Below are positions 35,715-47,448 of a stretch of 64,000 nucleotides of DNA, one piece after another. Source of the DNA: Nectonema munidae (Eukaryota > Nematomorpha > Nectonematoida > Nectonematidae); the NCBI GenBank assembly GCA_030549495.1, contig JAUIRK010001050.1, forward strand, positions 372,001 to 436,000, read 5' to 3'. The notes under the pieces were generated by a model. That model did no database searches. It saw only the letters and a list, made by a program, of their open reading frames with translations, and was not told where the DNA came from. The first letter of the stretch is position 1, and the number at the start of each line of letters is the position of its first letter. The position numbers were made by a program, and so were the translations under genes.

Positions 35715-35938
35715 CCCTATTAGAGTTGTACGTAAAATGCTCCCTCCCCCTTCACTAAAAATTAATTGTACAAAATTGGCCGAATTATATCCCTTCAAAT
35801 TTCGTGACTTTCCATAAAATCACTAGCTGTATCTTTTGATACTATTTTCATGTTAGTTGACCCTTTCGTGTCAAAAACTTTCAATCAAAGATTAAAAATT
35901 TTGACATTATCTATAGGTAATCTTATAACTTAAGATCC
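35715..35938. mobile_element. Left end of the TTAA-flanked family, interrupted by a hAT end
   Basis: TTAA (35711-35714) is followed by CCCTATTAGAGTTGTACG, a C-rich tract and then sequence aligned with bases 10-230 of the window. It breaks off at 35938, where CAGGGGTGCACAACC starts a hAT element. This copy supplies the left end missing from the first copy. Confidence 0.7.
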
Positions 35939-37445
35939 AGGGGTGCACAACCTATTTTTTTAAATGATCGTCTTTTTTAGATTCGCTTCTAATAAGATCG
36001 ACCTCAGATATTAAACACTGGCGCACACTTTCAAAATTATGGGGAAGGGATTTTTATTTTCAAAATTTTTGAGGCGAAATTTTTTTTTAATTTTGAAAAA
36101 ACCATGAAAAATTATACAAGTTTAAAAAATTCTAAATTACCGGGGCTTCCCCCTCCCTTTCAAAACACATTAGAAGACGAAATATATTTTTTTTAAATAT
36201 ATAAAAAAAGTATTTTTTCGAGTATAATAAAAAAAAAGTTTATAAAAATTTAATAAAAACAACGTTTTGAATAAAATATGCTGCATAACTAATTGATAAA
36301 TTAATGCGAAGCTTGACACTGCTTAGATTTTACAATTTTTTCAAAATCAGGCTCAAATGATGAAGTTGCCAAACGAAGACAGTCATCCAAATGATCATCA
36401 GTTTGATTTCTAGATTGATTTTTAATATTATTCATGCTTAAAAATGTTGAACAAAAACAAGATAGGAATTTTTGTGCCACACTAGTTAATAATTGAAATA
36501 TTCGAAGGTTTTTTCCCATACTTGATGGGTTATTTCGATATTATTTGCAATTTTATTATTTCAACTTCTACATCAAGTTGATTTATATTGAATAGATAAA
36601 AAATTTTAGATGAAATATCTGAAATTATCACATCTTTTTGATATGGATTGCTGATAAAACATCTTCAACTTTGAAAAATTCGCAAAATCTTGATTTTATT
36701 TCTTTTTCCATTACTTCAATTTCGATGAAAAATCTATCGAAGTCGTAACAAAGTAAAGAAGGTTTATTTTCGAAAAACTTTTGTAGGTGTGAAAAGTGTT
36801 TCAATTCATAATTTTTTATGTTTTCCTTTAATAAAACTAAGTAGCTTTGAAAGCTTTTAACAGTACTCAACATATCGATTATATTTATATTTCCACCCGG
36901 AAGTTGTAAGTTGAAGTCGTTCAATTTTGAACAAAAGTCAACCAAAAATCTCAAATTTGAACCCACTCTTCTTCAAAATGTTCATTCAGAAAAAGTTTAA
37001 TGTCGTTGATAAGGAGTAAAAACATTTCTAAAAACTTTGTTTTACTGAGCCAACGAACATTATTATAAAACAAAAGTTCTTTATCAACCTCACACTGAGC
37101 TTGAAATAAACGAAGCTGTAGAGGTTTTCCTTTGATTGAATTAACAATTTTAGAAATAATTTCTAAGATATCTTTAGTGTTTAATCTTTTGCTGCATAGT
37201 ACTTGCTGATGAATAATACAGTGTTATGTTAAAAATTCTGATAATTTACGTCTTTTTACAAAAAGAAATAAAGCCAGATTTATGGCCAATCATTGAAGGA
37301 GCTCGATCTTTTGTGATAGAAACAAGTTTGAATAACGGAATATGATGTTCTTTAACAAAATTCTTAAAAATTAAAAAAATGTCTTCTCCTCTAGTTCTAC
37401 CTTTCAATTGTAAAATTTTTTGTTTATAAAAATACAAAAAGGAAC
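35939..37445 (-). pseudogene. hAT transposon with broken transposase
   Basis: A hAT terminus (CAGGGGTGCACAACC) marks the left side, and a second one-like phrase (CTGGCGCACACTTTCAAAAT) lies at 36027. On the minus strand the transposase reads LKGRTRGEDIFLIFKNF and TKDRAPSMIGHKSGF (37440-37250), then LFYNNVRWLSKTKFLEMF (near 37050). STVKSFQSYLVLLKENIK and the RFF...IEVMEKEIKSRF block follow (36966-36628), with the C-terminal MNNIKNQSRNQTDDHL...LDDCLR and FEPDFEKIVKSKQCQ (36519-36301). The order and motifs match hAT transposases of the ZBED5/SCAND3-like type. Stops and shifts break it. The right terminus was not found; GOPC exon 1 begins 190 bp beyond. Confidence 0.82.
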
Positions 37446-37635
37446 ATAAAAGTAGGTGAAGACTTATCTTAAATGAACAAAGTAACCATGACGAGCTGGA
37501 GTTGATTCATAAAGGAATTAAGTTTAAATTATTTGAACGTTTAAACTTATATAATTATTCTAAAATAATTCTTTTATTTTGTTTTTTTTATTCAAATATA
37601 TAAATGGCGAATATTTTAATTTTTTTTAATTCTCA

Positions 37636-40600
37636 ATGATTTCAGAAAATTTAAATACTTTAGACGCCCAATTTGATTATAATATTTCTAAAATTTATAA
37701 AATTTTTTCAGAATGTTGCACTATTCCATCAAATAATTTTGTATTTTTTAATAAACATATTAGCACAATATGTTCAATATTCTCCTTTCTTTTTTCCAAT
37801 TTGATATCTCTCGAAAACAGTTTTTCGGTAATATTCTTTATTAATTTTTTTCCTAATATTTATAAAATGGTATTGATTCTCCTCTAAAAATAACCTTTTG
37901 ATAAGTCAAATAAGGTTTTCATTATTAATGATATTAGGAATTGATCCAGGTACCATATGTTCGATTTCCAATAATTAGATTCCTATCAATCTGCACAATC
38001 ATGGAAGATTATTCTTAAAACACAGGTTAGGTGGAGGGGCATAATTCAAGTCTACCCTTGATAAAACTTCTGCCCTTTTATAAAATTAAATATGATACCA
38101 AATAAGTTCAGCTTTTCTTCTACCCCTACCCTTTTAATTTTTTATGGTTCCTTTAACAATAAAAACGTATTATTTTTCGTTTTAATCCTAAACCAAAAAA
38201 TAAATAAATTTTATTTTTAATCTTATTTTAATAAAAGACGGTACATGACAAATAAATTAGATAAATTAAAAATTCATTTAAATTGAGCCTCATAAAAGAC
38301 CATTAAACGAAAAAGTTTAAATTATTTTATTTAGTGTTTTACTCCATCAGTTTATATCAAACTTTTTGGGGGGTCGAACACATCGCCATTATTTAATTAC
38401 GCGACATTACACTTGCATTCTCAGTTTCCAATTCTACCAAGTAGAATTACCTTGTTTCTAATTGTAATCGCATTACTACTTTCTACTTTAACAAGATAAT
38501 AAAATCATCCATATATGGTAGAGTTAAAGAAAAAACAAACTGATAATTCTTTATGTCCGGTATTATTTTTATACTCGAATTAAGAACATTCCCCATTCTT
38601 TAATTTCGTCTCTAATCGCCTGAATAAAGCTTTGGGCTAGAACTTTGGCCATTAAGAGGGTCTTCAAGGCACGAACATACAGGAGGTTAACTATAGGATT
38701 GCTAGTAAAGATGTTTGAGGAAATATATTGCATGGACACTATTTAAAATTCTTTTATATTATATTTTATAAATTTTTATTTTTCTCTATCATCCTAAAAT
38801 TTAAATATTTTCTATAGATGGCTCATTAGGTAAACCATTGGTCCTTTAGTTAACTAAGATTCCCGGTCCCAGTTCGCCTGAATACTGAAGTTTATTATTT
38901 ATTGCATAATAAATGAAAAAGTAATATTAGTAAGTGAAATTATTCTATATGAGTACGTATATTCACATATCTTTTGATTTAAGTTGTGCAAACCTTCAAA
39001 AGATAGTGATGTGAATGGGAGATCACACGAAGATATCCTTTTTCAAAATAACTTTCTGAAGGAAAAAGTTAGAGAATTAAGCTTTGAATTGTACAATGCG
39101 AAATCATTCATCAAAGTTCTTGAAAAAGAAGTTCTAGGAAGGTAGTCAAAATTATTTTATCAAAAGTTTAATGTAAAGATTAAGAATCCAGCTCACTTCC
39201 AATATAAAGATGTCAATGATTTGGAGTGAATGCGTTATTTACCAAAGTGTAAACATTTACATTTTTACTTACGCACGCACGTATAGCAAATGGTGATGTG
39301 ATGTTTTCACCAAATGACAATTAACTATGTGTATTTGATCTTTCAGTCACAGAGAATATACTTTGATTTTTTGGGATAGACCTCTGTAATTTTGGACCTT
39401 TTTAAATTTAACTTTGTAAATAGATAGAAAGGTTTACTTTTCACATTTTATTTGACTAAGGGCGCATGTAGGTTTCAGTGCTGCGCTATATCTGGAAAAC
39501 AAAGAAAGAAATTATTATAGCTTTATATGCTGAGATGGGCATTAAGCATGGCTGCCATCAGGTAGGGCAATATTTAGATGCCATCTAATGGCAGCGATTT
39601 TTAAAAAGAATGGGAAGGCCTGCCTATTTTATATCTCCTCACGTATAGCGCCCATCCCTTGGCATTGTCAAATATATAAAAATTTCCTTAAAACTGAACA
39701 CAGCACAAACGTAGTTGGTATGTAGAATTTCTACTGTACGGCGTTTCTCTTTTATGAATAGGATATTATTCATAGATGGTGCAATACAGGTAGTGAAATT
39801 TATAATTATCCTTTTTAGGATTCAACAAATACAGCTGTTAGGTGAAAACATAAAAGGAGACTTTCACGAGGAGTCATGGAAAAGTATAGAATCGCAAATT
39901 AGATCAAATCGCTGCAAAGCGTATCAAAAATCTTTCTCTCTTTTAAACTCGACAGAGCAAGTAAGCGCATTCCTTATTGTTAAAATTTTTGTATACCACG
40001 CAGTTCATACTCATTTGTTCTTCATATTTGTAGAGTTTGGGAAGAAAAGCTTCAGGAAGCAGGCTGCACACAGTACGGGAAGTTAATCTCTTCAAAGAAG
40101 AAGGTGAAAGTCTTGGCATTTCTGTCATTGTAATTTCATTGTTTTTTATATTTACATATTTTCAAGATGATGCCCAGATTCTTTTCAATTTTTGTTTAAA
40201 TTAGCAACTGTTGTTTCATTGTTCGGAGTTGACAATAATATTTTAACTAAAAACCGTACAATATCGAAAGTTTTTAAAATTAGCACGAAATACAATACTA
40301 ATGAAAACCATGTAAAAAATTCAAATAAATGTAGCAGAATGTAATTAAAAGCTTCGTTCTTGCAAAAATAAATCGAAGTTTTTTCTCAAACTTATTTTCA
40401 ATTGTTTTTGGTCTAAAATAATATTAATTGATCGCTTGAAGGAAAAGCTAAATTCACTGAGTTACACCATAATAATGATAACGTTTCAGTAAAAGTTTAT
40501 TTCTACACTTAACCTAAGTGTAATACTCCTCATTCGGTAATTTACTATTGCGAACTCCTCTTTCATTAACCCATTTAAGACCAAGCAAAGCAGACGATAT

Positions 40601-43070
40601 CTAAAAAACGCAGACGATTTATATTCAAATTCATTGAAAAAAGCAGACGAAGATGAAATTACTTATGTTTCAAAATAGGAACATTGGTCGTAAATGGGTT
40701 AAAATCACAAATTTCATATTTAAAAAAGCCAAAAATTAATGAATATTAAAAAAAATATATCAAACTACTGTTACTACAATAGTCAGATGAAAAACTTTTT
40801 TGAGAGGAAATATTAACGTTTTGGAAATCGAAAAATCTTCAGTTAAATTTTATTCTAAGACTGAATTTGTCATAATTGTTGATAGCAAAGATAGCATAAA
40901 ATCTCATTTCTTATCTAACCTAGTGATATCTGCTTTGAACTATGTTTTTGGTTTTGTGTCATCTGAAGCAAACAGAATCATAATAATATACTCTCTTACC
41001 TGCTTCTATGTTATTCCTTTTCTAGTTCTTTAAAGTAAAATACTTTGCAAATCAACAATTGGAATGAGTTTTGCATTTTATCCTAGTCCATTTAATGCTA
41101 GAAATTATTTGTCGTGGATGCTAACCCTTTCTCTTTGTTAGGACATTCTCTAATTCTGTCTTGCTCAGCATTTGACAAATATATTTCAAATAGAAAACAT
41201 AGTTTGCGCTCAATAACCTTGATCCCGATGCTCGTTACACAGTTACTGGTAAACTTTTTTATATTTGCGTATCACGCTGGTAAACACTGCTTTAATTTGC
41301 TTGACACGTATTATTGTATACATACGACACGTAGAGATTTGTTATAGAAATTTGAAGAGTGGCAAAGATTACTTGCTTTTTTCATTAGGCTTTCACCACT
41401 CGTTCGCAATCAATTATTTAGTGAGTTTACGCCAGAATTTTGTTTAAAAAAAAAGGAAAGGGTCTAAGCCCGCTGCCCTTGTCACTGAGGAATCTATATC
41501 TCTTATCTATAGATTATATCTATACTTAAGGCTATTTTTTTATAAATAAAAAAAGATAGTATCTATAGATCGGGCTTATCTATATCTCTTATGCATGTTA
41601 CAATGACTGTAAAATGCCTACACATTCCTCCTTTAGGTGATCCTAGTGAAGGATACTCTACTCTAGTATCGCAGCAATTACACTTGCACAGAGAAGTTAC
41701 AAGAACTTTTGATCCTAGAAAATGTATTTATTTTTAACGGAACAAAGAAACATTTTTTCAAATTTAAAGTTGTAAATATAAGTGATCTATTTGTCAAGTA
41801 GGGATGTATAGAACAAGAAATAAGAAAAACGGGTTTCAAAGATCTAAGAGAAACGGGCTGCGAAGAACCGGCTTTAAAATATTGTAAAACCGTGGACGGT
41901 AAAGGCGCTTTTAAAAAATATTACGATATGCTTACCAGAGCGCACATCGAAAGGAGGGTGCTTGTCCCCTCTCAATATGATTTCAAGGAGAGTGAACTTT
42001 CGCTGCACCAATAATTTTTCAATTTTATATTTCTTAACTCAAAGATCACTATAGATAGACTTTCCATATTATTTTACTTGTAAAAAGCCGGGCAGCGTGC
42101 TGTTTCCTGTAAACCAGCTTAGGTGGCTTATATATGGATGGCGCTTCAAACAACCTAAAAACTATAAAAAATTATTTTACTTGTTTTCCGATTAAATTTT
42201 AGACACCAATTCTTTTAAGATACATTTTAAAATTCTATAAAAAAAAAGCCCCCCTCCTAATAATTTTAAGGATGTGTTCCGGTATAAGTACTTCTAAGTC
42301 AAAATCGTTTTATGCCGACTGAAGAATGAAATCTTTTAAAGGGTGGAAGCGAGTTCGGTGTTCCTCTGATAATAACAAATATGGAAAGAAAGGAGGATTG
42401 CGCTTCACACAACAAAAACACAGATCAGTTAAGCGTTGGGGATGTCCTTTTATCAGTGAACGAAGTCTCTTTGAAAAACTTTACACATAATGAAGCCATA
42501 TCTCTTTTATCTCAACAAGTAAGTCTTCTACTATTACTTTAAACTTTTGAAATATTTTCCTTTCTTTCCCAAAAATATATAACAGAAAAATTGGTTTATA
42601 TACACAAATTAAAACTTTCGTTTTGTATTTTTAATCTATTTCCAGCGCATTTCAAAGGCAAAAAGCCATTTACTCAACGTGTTCTGTATAAGGCCTGTAA
42701 TGGTACCATGACAATCTTATAATTAGGCATGAGGAGCAGACTTCAAAATTTCCTCAAGCTGAGAAGTATGAGATATCCGTGTTCAATTAAAAATAAAGAA
42801 AAAAGATGCTGTTTAAGTCAATTTATGTTATCGATTACATGTGATTTTTATGCTAATTAAGCATTGCAACAGTGTTATCTCACTAGGTGAAAAAAGTTAA
42901 AGTATGATATATAACCACCGTGTGCTTTTTCACAATAGATTTGAAAGAATGAATGTACATTGACTTCTAATACAATTTCTATTTAGAAAGGTCATTTCGT
43001 TTTAAGAGTTGAATCGTATTTACAGGATTCTGATTTGGATGAAGGCACTGAAGATTCACAATCCTCATAA
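37636..43070 (+). CDS. GOPC: Golgi-associated PDZ and coiled-coil protein, GOPC/PIST-like
   Basis: GOPC sorts membrane proteins at the trans-Golgi through its PDZ domain. Exons are 37636-37827, 38984-39141, 39819-39960, 40034-40129, 42342-42518 and 42987-43070, with GT-AG introns and compatible phases, for 282 residues. Exon 1 (LNTLDAQFDYN...) resembles the vertebrate N-terminus (LEVLEKEFDKA). Exons 2-3 give a coiled coil (FLKEKVRELSFELYNAKSF) and IQQIQLLGENIKGDFHEESW, matching human VQQIQLLGRDMKG. The PDZ domain (about residues 178-267) has the carboxylate loop LGIS at 191-194 and LSVGDVLLSVNEVSL. An acidic tail ends the protein. Human GOPC is ~460 residues, so most of the coiled coil is absent, or an exon in intron 1 was missed. 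Exon 1 is the least certain. AATAAA follows at 43188. Confidence 0.82.
40570..40698. mobile_element. 129-bp TTAA miniature element in GOPC intron 4
   Basis: TTAA flanks CCCATTTAAGACCAAGCAAA on the left and ACATTGGTCGTAAATGGG on the right, so ends are inverted repeats of ~14 bp. A near-identical copy in reverse orientation lies at 49343-49472. Confidence 0.88.
40800..41040 (+). CDS. Candidate exon of an unidentified gene inside GOPC intron 4
   Basis: The frame reads VLEIEKSSVKFYSKTEFVII, then VDSKDSIKSHFLSNLVISAL and NYVFGFVSSEANRI. The alternating hydrophobic strands followed by a helix resemble a longin-type fold, as in Fuzzy or HPS1 proteins, but I cannot confirm a match. No ATG begins it. 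Confidence 0.3.
41142..42016 (+). CDS. Further candidate exons inside GOPC intron 4
   Basis: Three or four coding-like stretches follow on the same strand. One at ~41144-41250 (SLRSITLIPMLVTQLL) ends at GGTAAAC. One at ~41347-41460 reads KFEEWQRLLAFFIRLSPLV. One at ~41637-41722 reads DPSEGYSTLVSQQLHLHREV and TRTFDPRK. One at ~41803-42016 follows a TAG acceptor and reads DLRETGCEEPALKYCKTVD and YYDMLTRAHIERRVLVPSQY before a stop codon at 42014. Together with 40800-41040 they could form a gene nested in the GOPC intron. The last two look most convincing, but I do not recognise the protein. Confidence 0.35.
42080..42170 (+). repeat. LINE 3'-tail scrap, inverted copy at 46438-46520
   Basis: TTAGGTGGCTTATATATGGA and CTTCAAACAACCTA match the reverse complement of 46438-46500. 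Confidence 0.5.
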
Positions 43071-44514
43071 AAGATAATTCTTCAATCCTATCAAAAACTG
43101 CTTCTTTTATGTTTGTTTGTAATTATATAATTTTTTATTTTCACAAATTGTTTATTCATTCATTCCAATATAGTTGATCACTATTAAAATAAATTTGAAA
43201 TAATTTTTCTAATATTGACTATATTTAACTCATCCATTGTAAAAATTTCTAGAATTATATGTAGAATTGAAAATCATCTGTGCCCGAATTCTACATTTCC
43301 AAATTATATATGACCTGTTTTTAGATGCCAGGTCATTAAACATTAAACCAGGAGCGCACATCCTCAAAATTATTGGGGGCGAAATTTTTTTGTTGCAATT
43401 TTCAAAATTAGTGGTCTGGAAATATCATGGGAGACCAAATATTCAAGCAATCCTTTAAAAAATAGTGTATTCAGCGCATACCTAAAGTCCTAAATTTATA
43501 AGACTACTTTATATATTTTTTTTATAATATTGGTGAATTTAAATACTATATTTCCAGCGAAAATATTTTAATTAAATTTGCATATCGAATATGGTGCGCA
43601 GAAAAAATGCCCCCAATTAAAAAATAGGAAAAAATGCCCCAACACAAAAAATTTCAAAAAATTATTAATTAAAATTAAAAAAATTTTTTTTTAAAAGATA
43701 TGTCAAATAAAGATTTTTTGTAAAAAAAAACAAAAAGTCAACTTTTCATCTAACACATTTAAAATTTAATTAAAGTAAACTAAAAAACTCAGCATACGAC
43801 AATTTATTAAATACAAAATTTTTTTTTTATAAAATTGCAAATATTTTTGGACTTTGTGTGTATCAGAACACTTTCTAAATATAATTTGTGTTTTAACTGA
43901 TTTTAAGAACACATTTCCACAAATCTGTACCTTTGCTATTGTTTTCAAGAACTTTATAAAGAAAAAAAACCCTATAGATTAAGAAATTTTAGAAATTTAG
44001 CTTTTCAAAACGGTACCAAATAAAAATATTTATATAATTAAAAAAATCCTGAAAATCAAAAATTAGGGGGCATTTTTTCTACTTTTTAATTGAGGGCATT
44101 TTTACCTACAACCATCGAATATACACTAGTTTAAAAAAAATCCAAAATTGTTAGGGGGTGGAATAGGCTTTTCATTTGAAAAATGAAGTAGTCTACCAGG
44201 CACATTACAGTAATTGATGAAAGGATATTTGATTCATAGAGAAAACAAATAACTGAAGGTTGGATAGTTTTATATGAGTGAATGTAGTCTATATGCAAAG
44301 AGTCTACTAGACACCCTGCGATGTTTATATGAAAAAATGTGATTGATTCATGGGCAAGGGTATAAAATGAAGTTCTAATTGTGCAAACAAAAAATTAAGA
44401 TGGCATTATTTCATTTTACTAAGCATCATTCAAAAATAGTTTAAAAGCTAAATTGATACAAGCTACAAAAATAAAGTAACTTAACATTTTGCAATGATTT
44501 GCCTTTTATAATAA

Positions 44515-44720
44515 CTTTTAAGGAAAAAAGTCTATCAGAAAAAGTTATAGAGCTTTAAGACAGCTGTTATAAATAGATCAAGTACATTTTTAACAACTGA
44601 AACATTTTGTTTTGATATTATATTTTTATTATAATAATCAACAAAAACTAAAAAAAATTTTAGAGCATAACTTAAATTTTTTGAAAACTAATTTGACGTA
44701 TCCCCTACAGCAAACTCTAT
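44515..44720. repeat. Segment duplicated in two reordered pieces at 45402-45485 and 45618-45728
   Basis: CAGCTGTTATAAATAGATCA (44561) recurs at 45403. CTTTTAAGGAAAAAAGTCTA (44514) and TTTGACGTATCCCCTACAGC (44694) recur at 45618 and 45709. The order of the two pieces is swapped relative to the original. Confidence 0.8.
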
Positions 44721-44724
44721 GGGT

Positions 44725-44865
44725 GGCATGGCAGGTTGGTTGAGATGATGGACTCAGCACGGAAGCCTCTGGATTCGATTTCTCATCGATACGAATTTGT
44801 TCAGAGTTTGACATAAGCGGTACATCAGTACCTGGTCAATGAAAATACATCCGCTGCACCTTACT
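44725..44865 (+). repeat. tRNA-derived SINE
   Basis: Box A-like TGGCAGGTTGGTTGAGATG and box B-like GGATTCGATTTCTC are followed by AAGCGGTACATCAGTACCTG, a tail similar to the 58 kb SINE. Confidence 0.6.
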
Positions 44866-45162
44866 TTTTACTCAAAATTGAAACATTTGTTACATAATTA
44901 ACATAAGAGAGAAAGGAAACAAAATAAACTAATAAAGCAATTTTCACTATTTTAAAATGGAACCGCCTGTTCTCAGAATAATTTCAAAATAATAAGAGGC
45001 ATAAAGAAAGGTCGACAGACATTTCGCCCCATAGACAATTTGCCCCCTGGACAAATTGTCTCATAGGCTATTTGTTTCATCCATCTTTGCTTATTATATG
45101 TGTAAAATTATTAAAAAAAAATTATATTCTTGTTTATTTTATCTCTTAATTTTTTTGAATTG

Positions 45163-45340
45163 TCCATGAGACAAAATGTCTTATGAAAATAACGGGGCAA
45201 ATTGTCGATGAAACAAAATATCTTATGAAAATAATGGGGCGAATTGTCCATGGGACGAACTGTCTTATGAAAATAATGGGGCGAATTGTCCATGGGACGA
45301 ACTGTTTTATGAAAATAATGGGGCAAAATGTCCGAGGACC
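45163..45340. repeat. ~46-bp tandem repeat, 4 units
   Basis: Units read GTCCATGGGACGAACTGTCT then TATGAAAATAATGGGGCGAA. Related phrases (ATTTCGCCCC, AATTTGCCCCCTGGACAAAT) extend to 45018 in an inverted sense. Confidence 0.85.
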
Positions 45341-45725
45341 AAACTAACATAAATCAAAGTATATGAGAAAAGAAAATCATTGCGTTTTTTTGAATATTTC
45401 TGACAGCTGTTATAAATAGATCAAGTACATTTTTAACAACTGAAACATTTTGTTTCGATATTATATTTTTATTATAATAATTAGCAAATTTTCTTAAAAA
45501 AAGTGATTTGATTATGTGCAGTGTTATTATAAAATTTAACAATCGAACATTATAAAAAATATCTCTGCTCAAGTATTAAGCAAATAGAGTATTCTTGCTT
45601 CCGGATGTGCGCCCCTGCTTTTAAGGAAAAAAAGTCTATCAAAAAGTTATAGAGCTTCTACAAAAACTAAAAAAATTTAGAGCATAACTTAAGTTTTTGA
45701 AAACTAATTTGACGTATCCCCTACA

Positions 45726-45775
45726 GCAGGGGTGCTCGTACCCCTAGGGGGTGCGACGCTTTACCTCGGGGGTAC
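45726..45775. repeat. Second hAT-like terminus inside the hAT element
   Basis: CAGGGGTGCTCGTACCCCTA and GGGGGTGCGACGCTTTACCT is a common hAT end. It lies ~70 bp upstream of the transposase fragment and may mark a nested hAT insertion. Another end, GGATGTGCGCCCCTG, lies at 45603-45617. Confidence 0.55.
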
Positions 45776-45845
45776 GAAGTACTACATTTAAATATAAAAA
45801 GTGTCTAAACTTTAGTTTTTAAGCAAATATAAATATATTAGAATG

Positions 45846-46394
45846 TAGTGAAAAATTAAATGCTTTCAAAGAAAAGTTACATCTCTGTCGTCGACGAGTT
45901 GAAAAAGGTAATCTTTTGAATTTTCCATCACTCGAAGAAATGACCGATGAAGATGAGTCCTTAATTCCAAGTGTTCGAGAAGAAATTGGTAACCATTTGA
46001 AAATATTATCCAAGTGATTTGGTGGATATTTTGAAGGGGAAAATCTAGAAGCCTCTGAAAAATGGATAATAAATCCATATTCAATTTGGATTATATGCGG
46101 AATGATGAAACGTTGAAAGATGATCTTATTGAATTGCGCACAAACTGTGTTTTTGAAATGCAGTTTGAAAACAAAACTTTGGAAGAATATTGGTGCTCGG
46201 CAATGGAAATGTTTCCAAGACTTTGTAAAAAAGCACAAAGTATGCTTATTCCATTTGTGACAACTTACTTGTGTGAGTCCGGATTTAGTACCCTTTTGTC
46301 AATAAAGACTAAATCTAGAAATCGCTTGAGTGCACAAGCAGATATGCGAATTGCTATCAGTAGCAAACTACCACGTTTTGAGAAACTCATATAA
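45846..46394 (+). pseudogene. hAT transposase C-terminal part, broken
   Basis: The first part reads LNAFKEKLHLCRRRVEKGNL, FPSLEEMTDEDE and IGNHLKILSK, followed by a stop at 46014-46016 and GGYFEGENLEA...KWIINPYS. A +1-type shift near 46070 moves into the frame with LDYMRNDETLKDDLIEL, YWCSAMEMFPRLCKKAQ and PFVTTYLCESGFSTLLSIKT, ending in ISSKLPRFEKL. This is the hAT dimerisation domain. The catalytic core upstream is missing. Confidence 0.8.
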
Positions 46395-46435
46395 CAGGAG
46401 CCCCCCCCCCCCAGATGTGCGCCCCTGCATTAAAC

Positions 46436-46900
46436 CTACAGGTTTGTAGGTTGTTTGATGCACTATCCATACATTAACCACCTAAGAAAGTTTAGAGGCA
46501 ACTGCGCGCTATCTGGCTTGTGGGCCAAGGTGGATGTCTGAACATCCTGTGCAATGTTCTGGCGGCGTGTTTATAACTTGGTTGTTAAATGCTTCTCCGA
46601 TGGATTTGTCTGTGGTTCTATTTTTGGTGTTGAAAGTAATGCATCTATTGTCGTGTGTTTTTAATTTTTTGTTTTGTAGAAGTCAGTGTCCCAGTAGGTG
46701 TGGGAATTGGTTTTCTGAGAGTTTATATTGGAAATTTCCTATTAAATATAGATGTTCGGCCAGAAATGATCTCAATGACTGCTCCAGGCTACGTAGAGGG
46801 TGGGGTTTGTGCTTGACTTCCTCGAAATATAGAACCAATCAAAGCCTTGGAACGGATGAGTTGTAGAGATTTGCTTCCTTGGGAAAGCATGTGGTATCAA
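46436..46900 (-). pseudogene. Probable LINE fragment
   Basis: The region is less AT-rich than its flanks. A minus-strand frame reads LKTHDNRCITFNTKNRTTDK then SIGEAFNNQVINTPPEHCTG, like the linker before the reverse transcriptase of jockey-type LINEs. Its end (46438-46520) matches the tail scrap at 42080. The plus-strand 110-residue frame is a shadow. Confidence 0.4.
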
Positions 46901-46904
46901 CGAA

Positions 46905-47445
46905 CGTAAAGGCCTCGACATTTTGAGCATTTTAGAGTGATTTATCACGATGACGTTATAGGAGTATCATGTGACGAAAAATTTCAAAGCTAAATTAAAT
47001 AAAAGTTCATTCTAGAATTTGTGATATATCGTTTTATAGAATGTTTAAGAGTGAGTATAAATTAAATATATTTGTACATAAAAGCACGAAGAAAAAAACT
47101 AGATTCAAACACTATTACACGACAAAACTTTGAAAGAAATATAATTTAAAATTAGAAATAAAAAATGTTGCCTATCAGTGGAAAGGAGAATTTCAAAATA
47201 CTTTGCGTCTGTCAATCATTTTATTCGTGTAAAATATTTCTCTACAACTGTGAAATAGCGACCTATAAAACGACGGAACTTGATCACAAGGAAAAAATCA
47301 TATTGAGTAAAACTGAAAGTAAAAAACCCATTATTAACATCATTTAATTTTAGGAAGTTAAAAAAAATATATTTATAAATTAAATATTATAAAGTGAATA
47401 ATAACAATACTTAAAATGTAAAAGCAAATTCTGATGTAAAAAAGC
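46905..47445. other. Region without recognised genes
   Basis: A/T-rich 3' flank of the UBX gene. No firm polyadenylation signal was found on the minus strand. Confidence 0.5.
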
Positions 47446-47448
47446 AAA

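Larger units (their letters stand above)
43349..46427 (+). mobile_element. hAT transposon with perfect 8-bp target duplication
   Basis: CATTAAAC flanks both sides (43341-43348 and 46428-46435). The ends CAGGAGCGCACATCC and, on the right, GATGTGCGCCCCTG are inverted repeats. The interior holds the C-terminal part of a hAT transposase near the right end, a SINE, two tandem-repeat patches and a rearranged internal duplication. The 3079-bp length is normal for a hAT, but most of the transposase has been replaced by other repeats. Confidence 0.85.

Noticed and set aside
45018-45075. A structured RNA (CCCC...GGAC inverted phrases)
   Set aside because: The phrases belong to the neighbouring 46-bp tandem repeat and its inverted variant; no conserved fold was recognised.
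46534-46866. Plus-strand 110-residue cysteine-containing frame
   Set aside because: The opposite strand gives a better match to a LINE linker, and this frame matches nothing.
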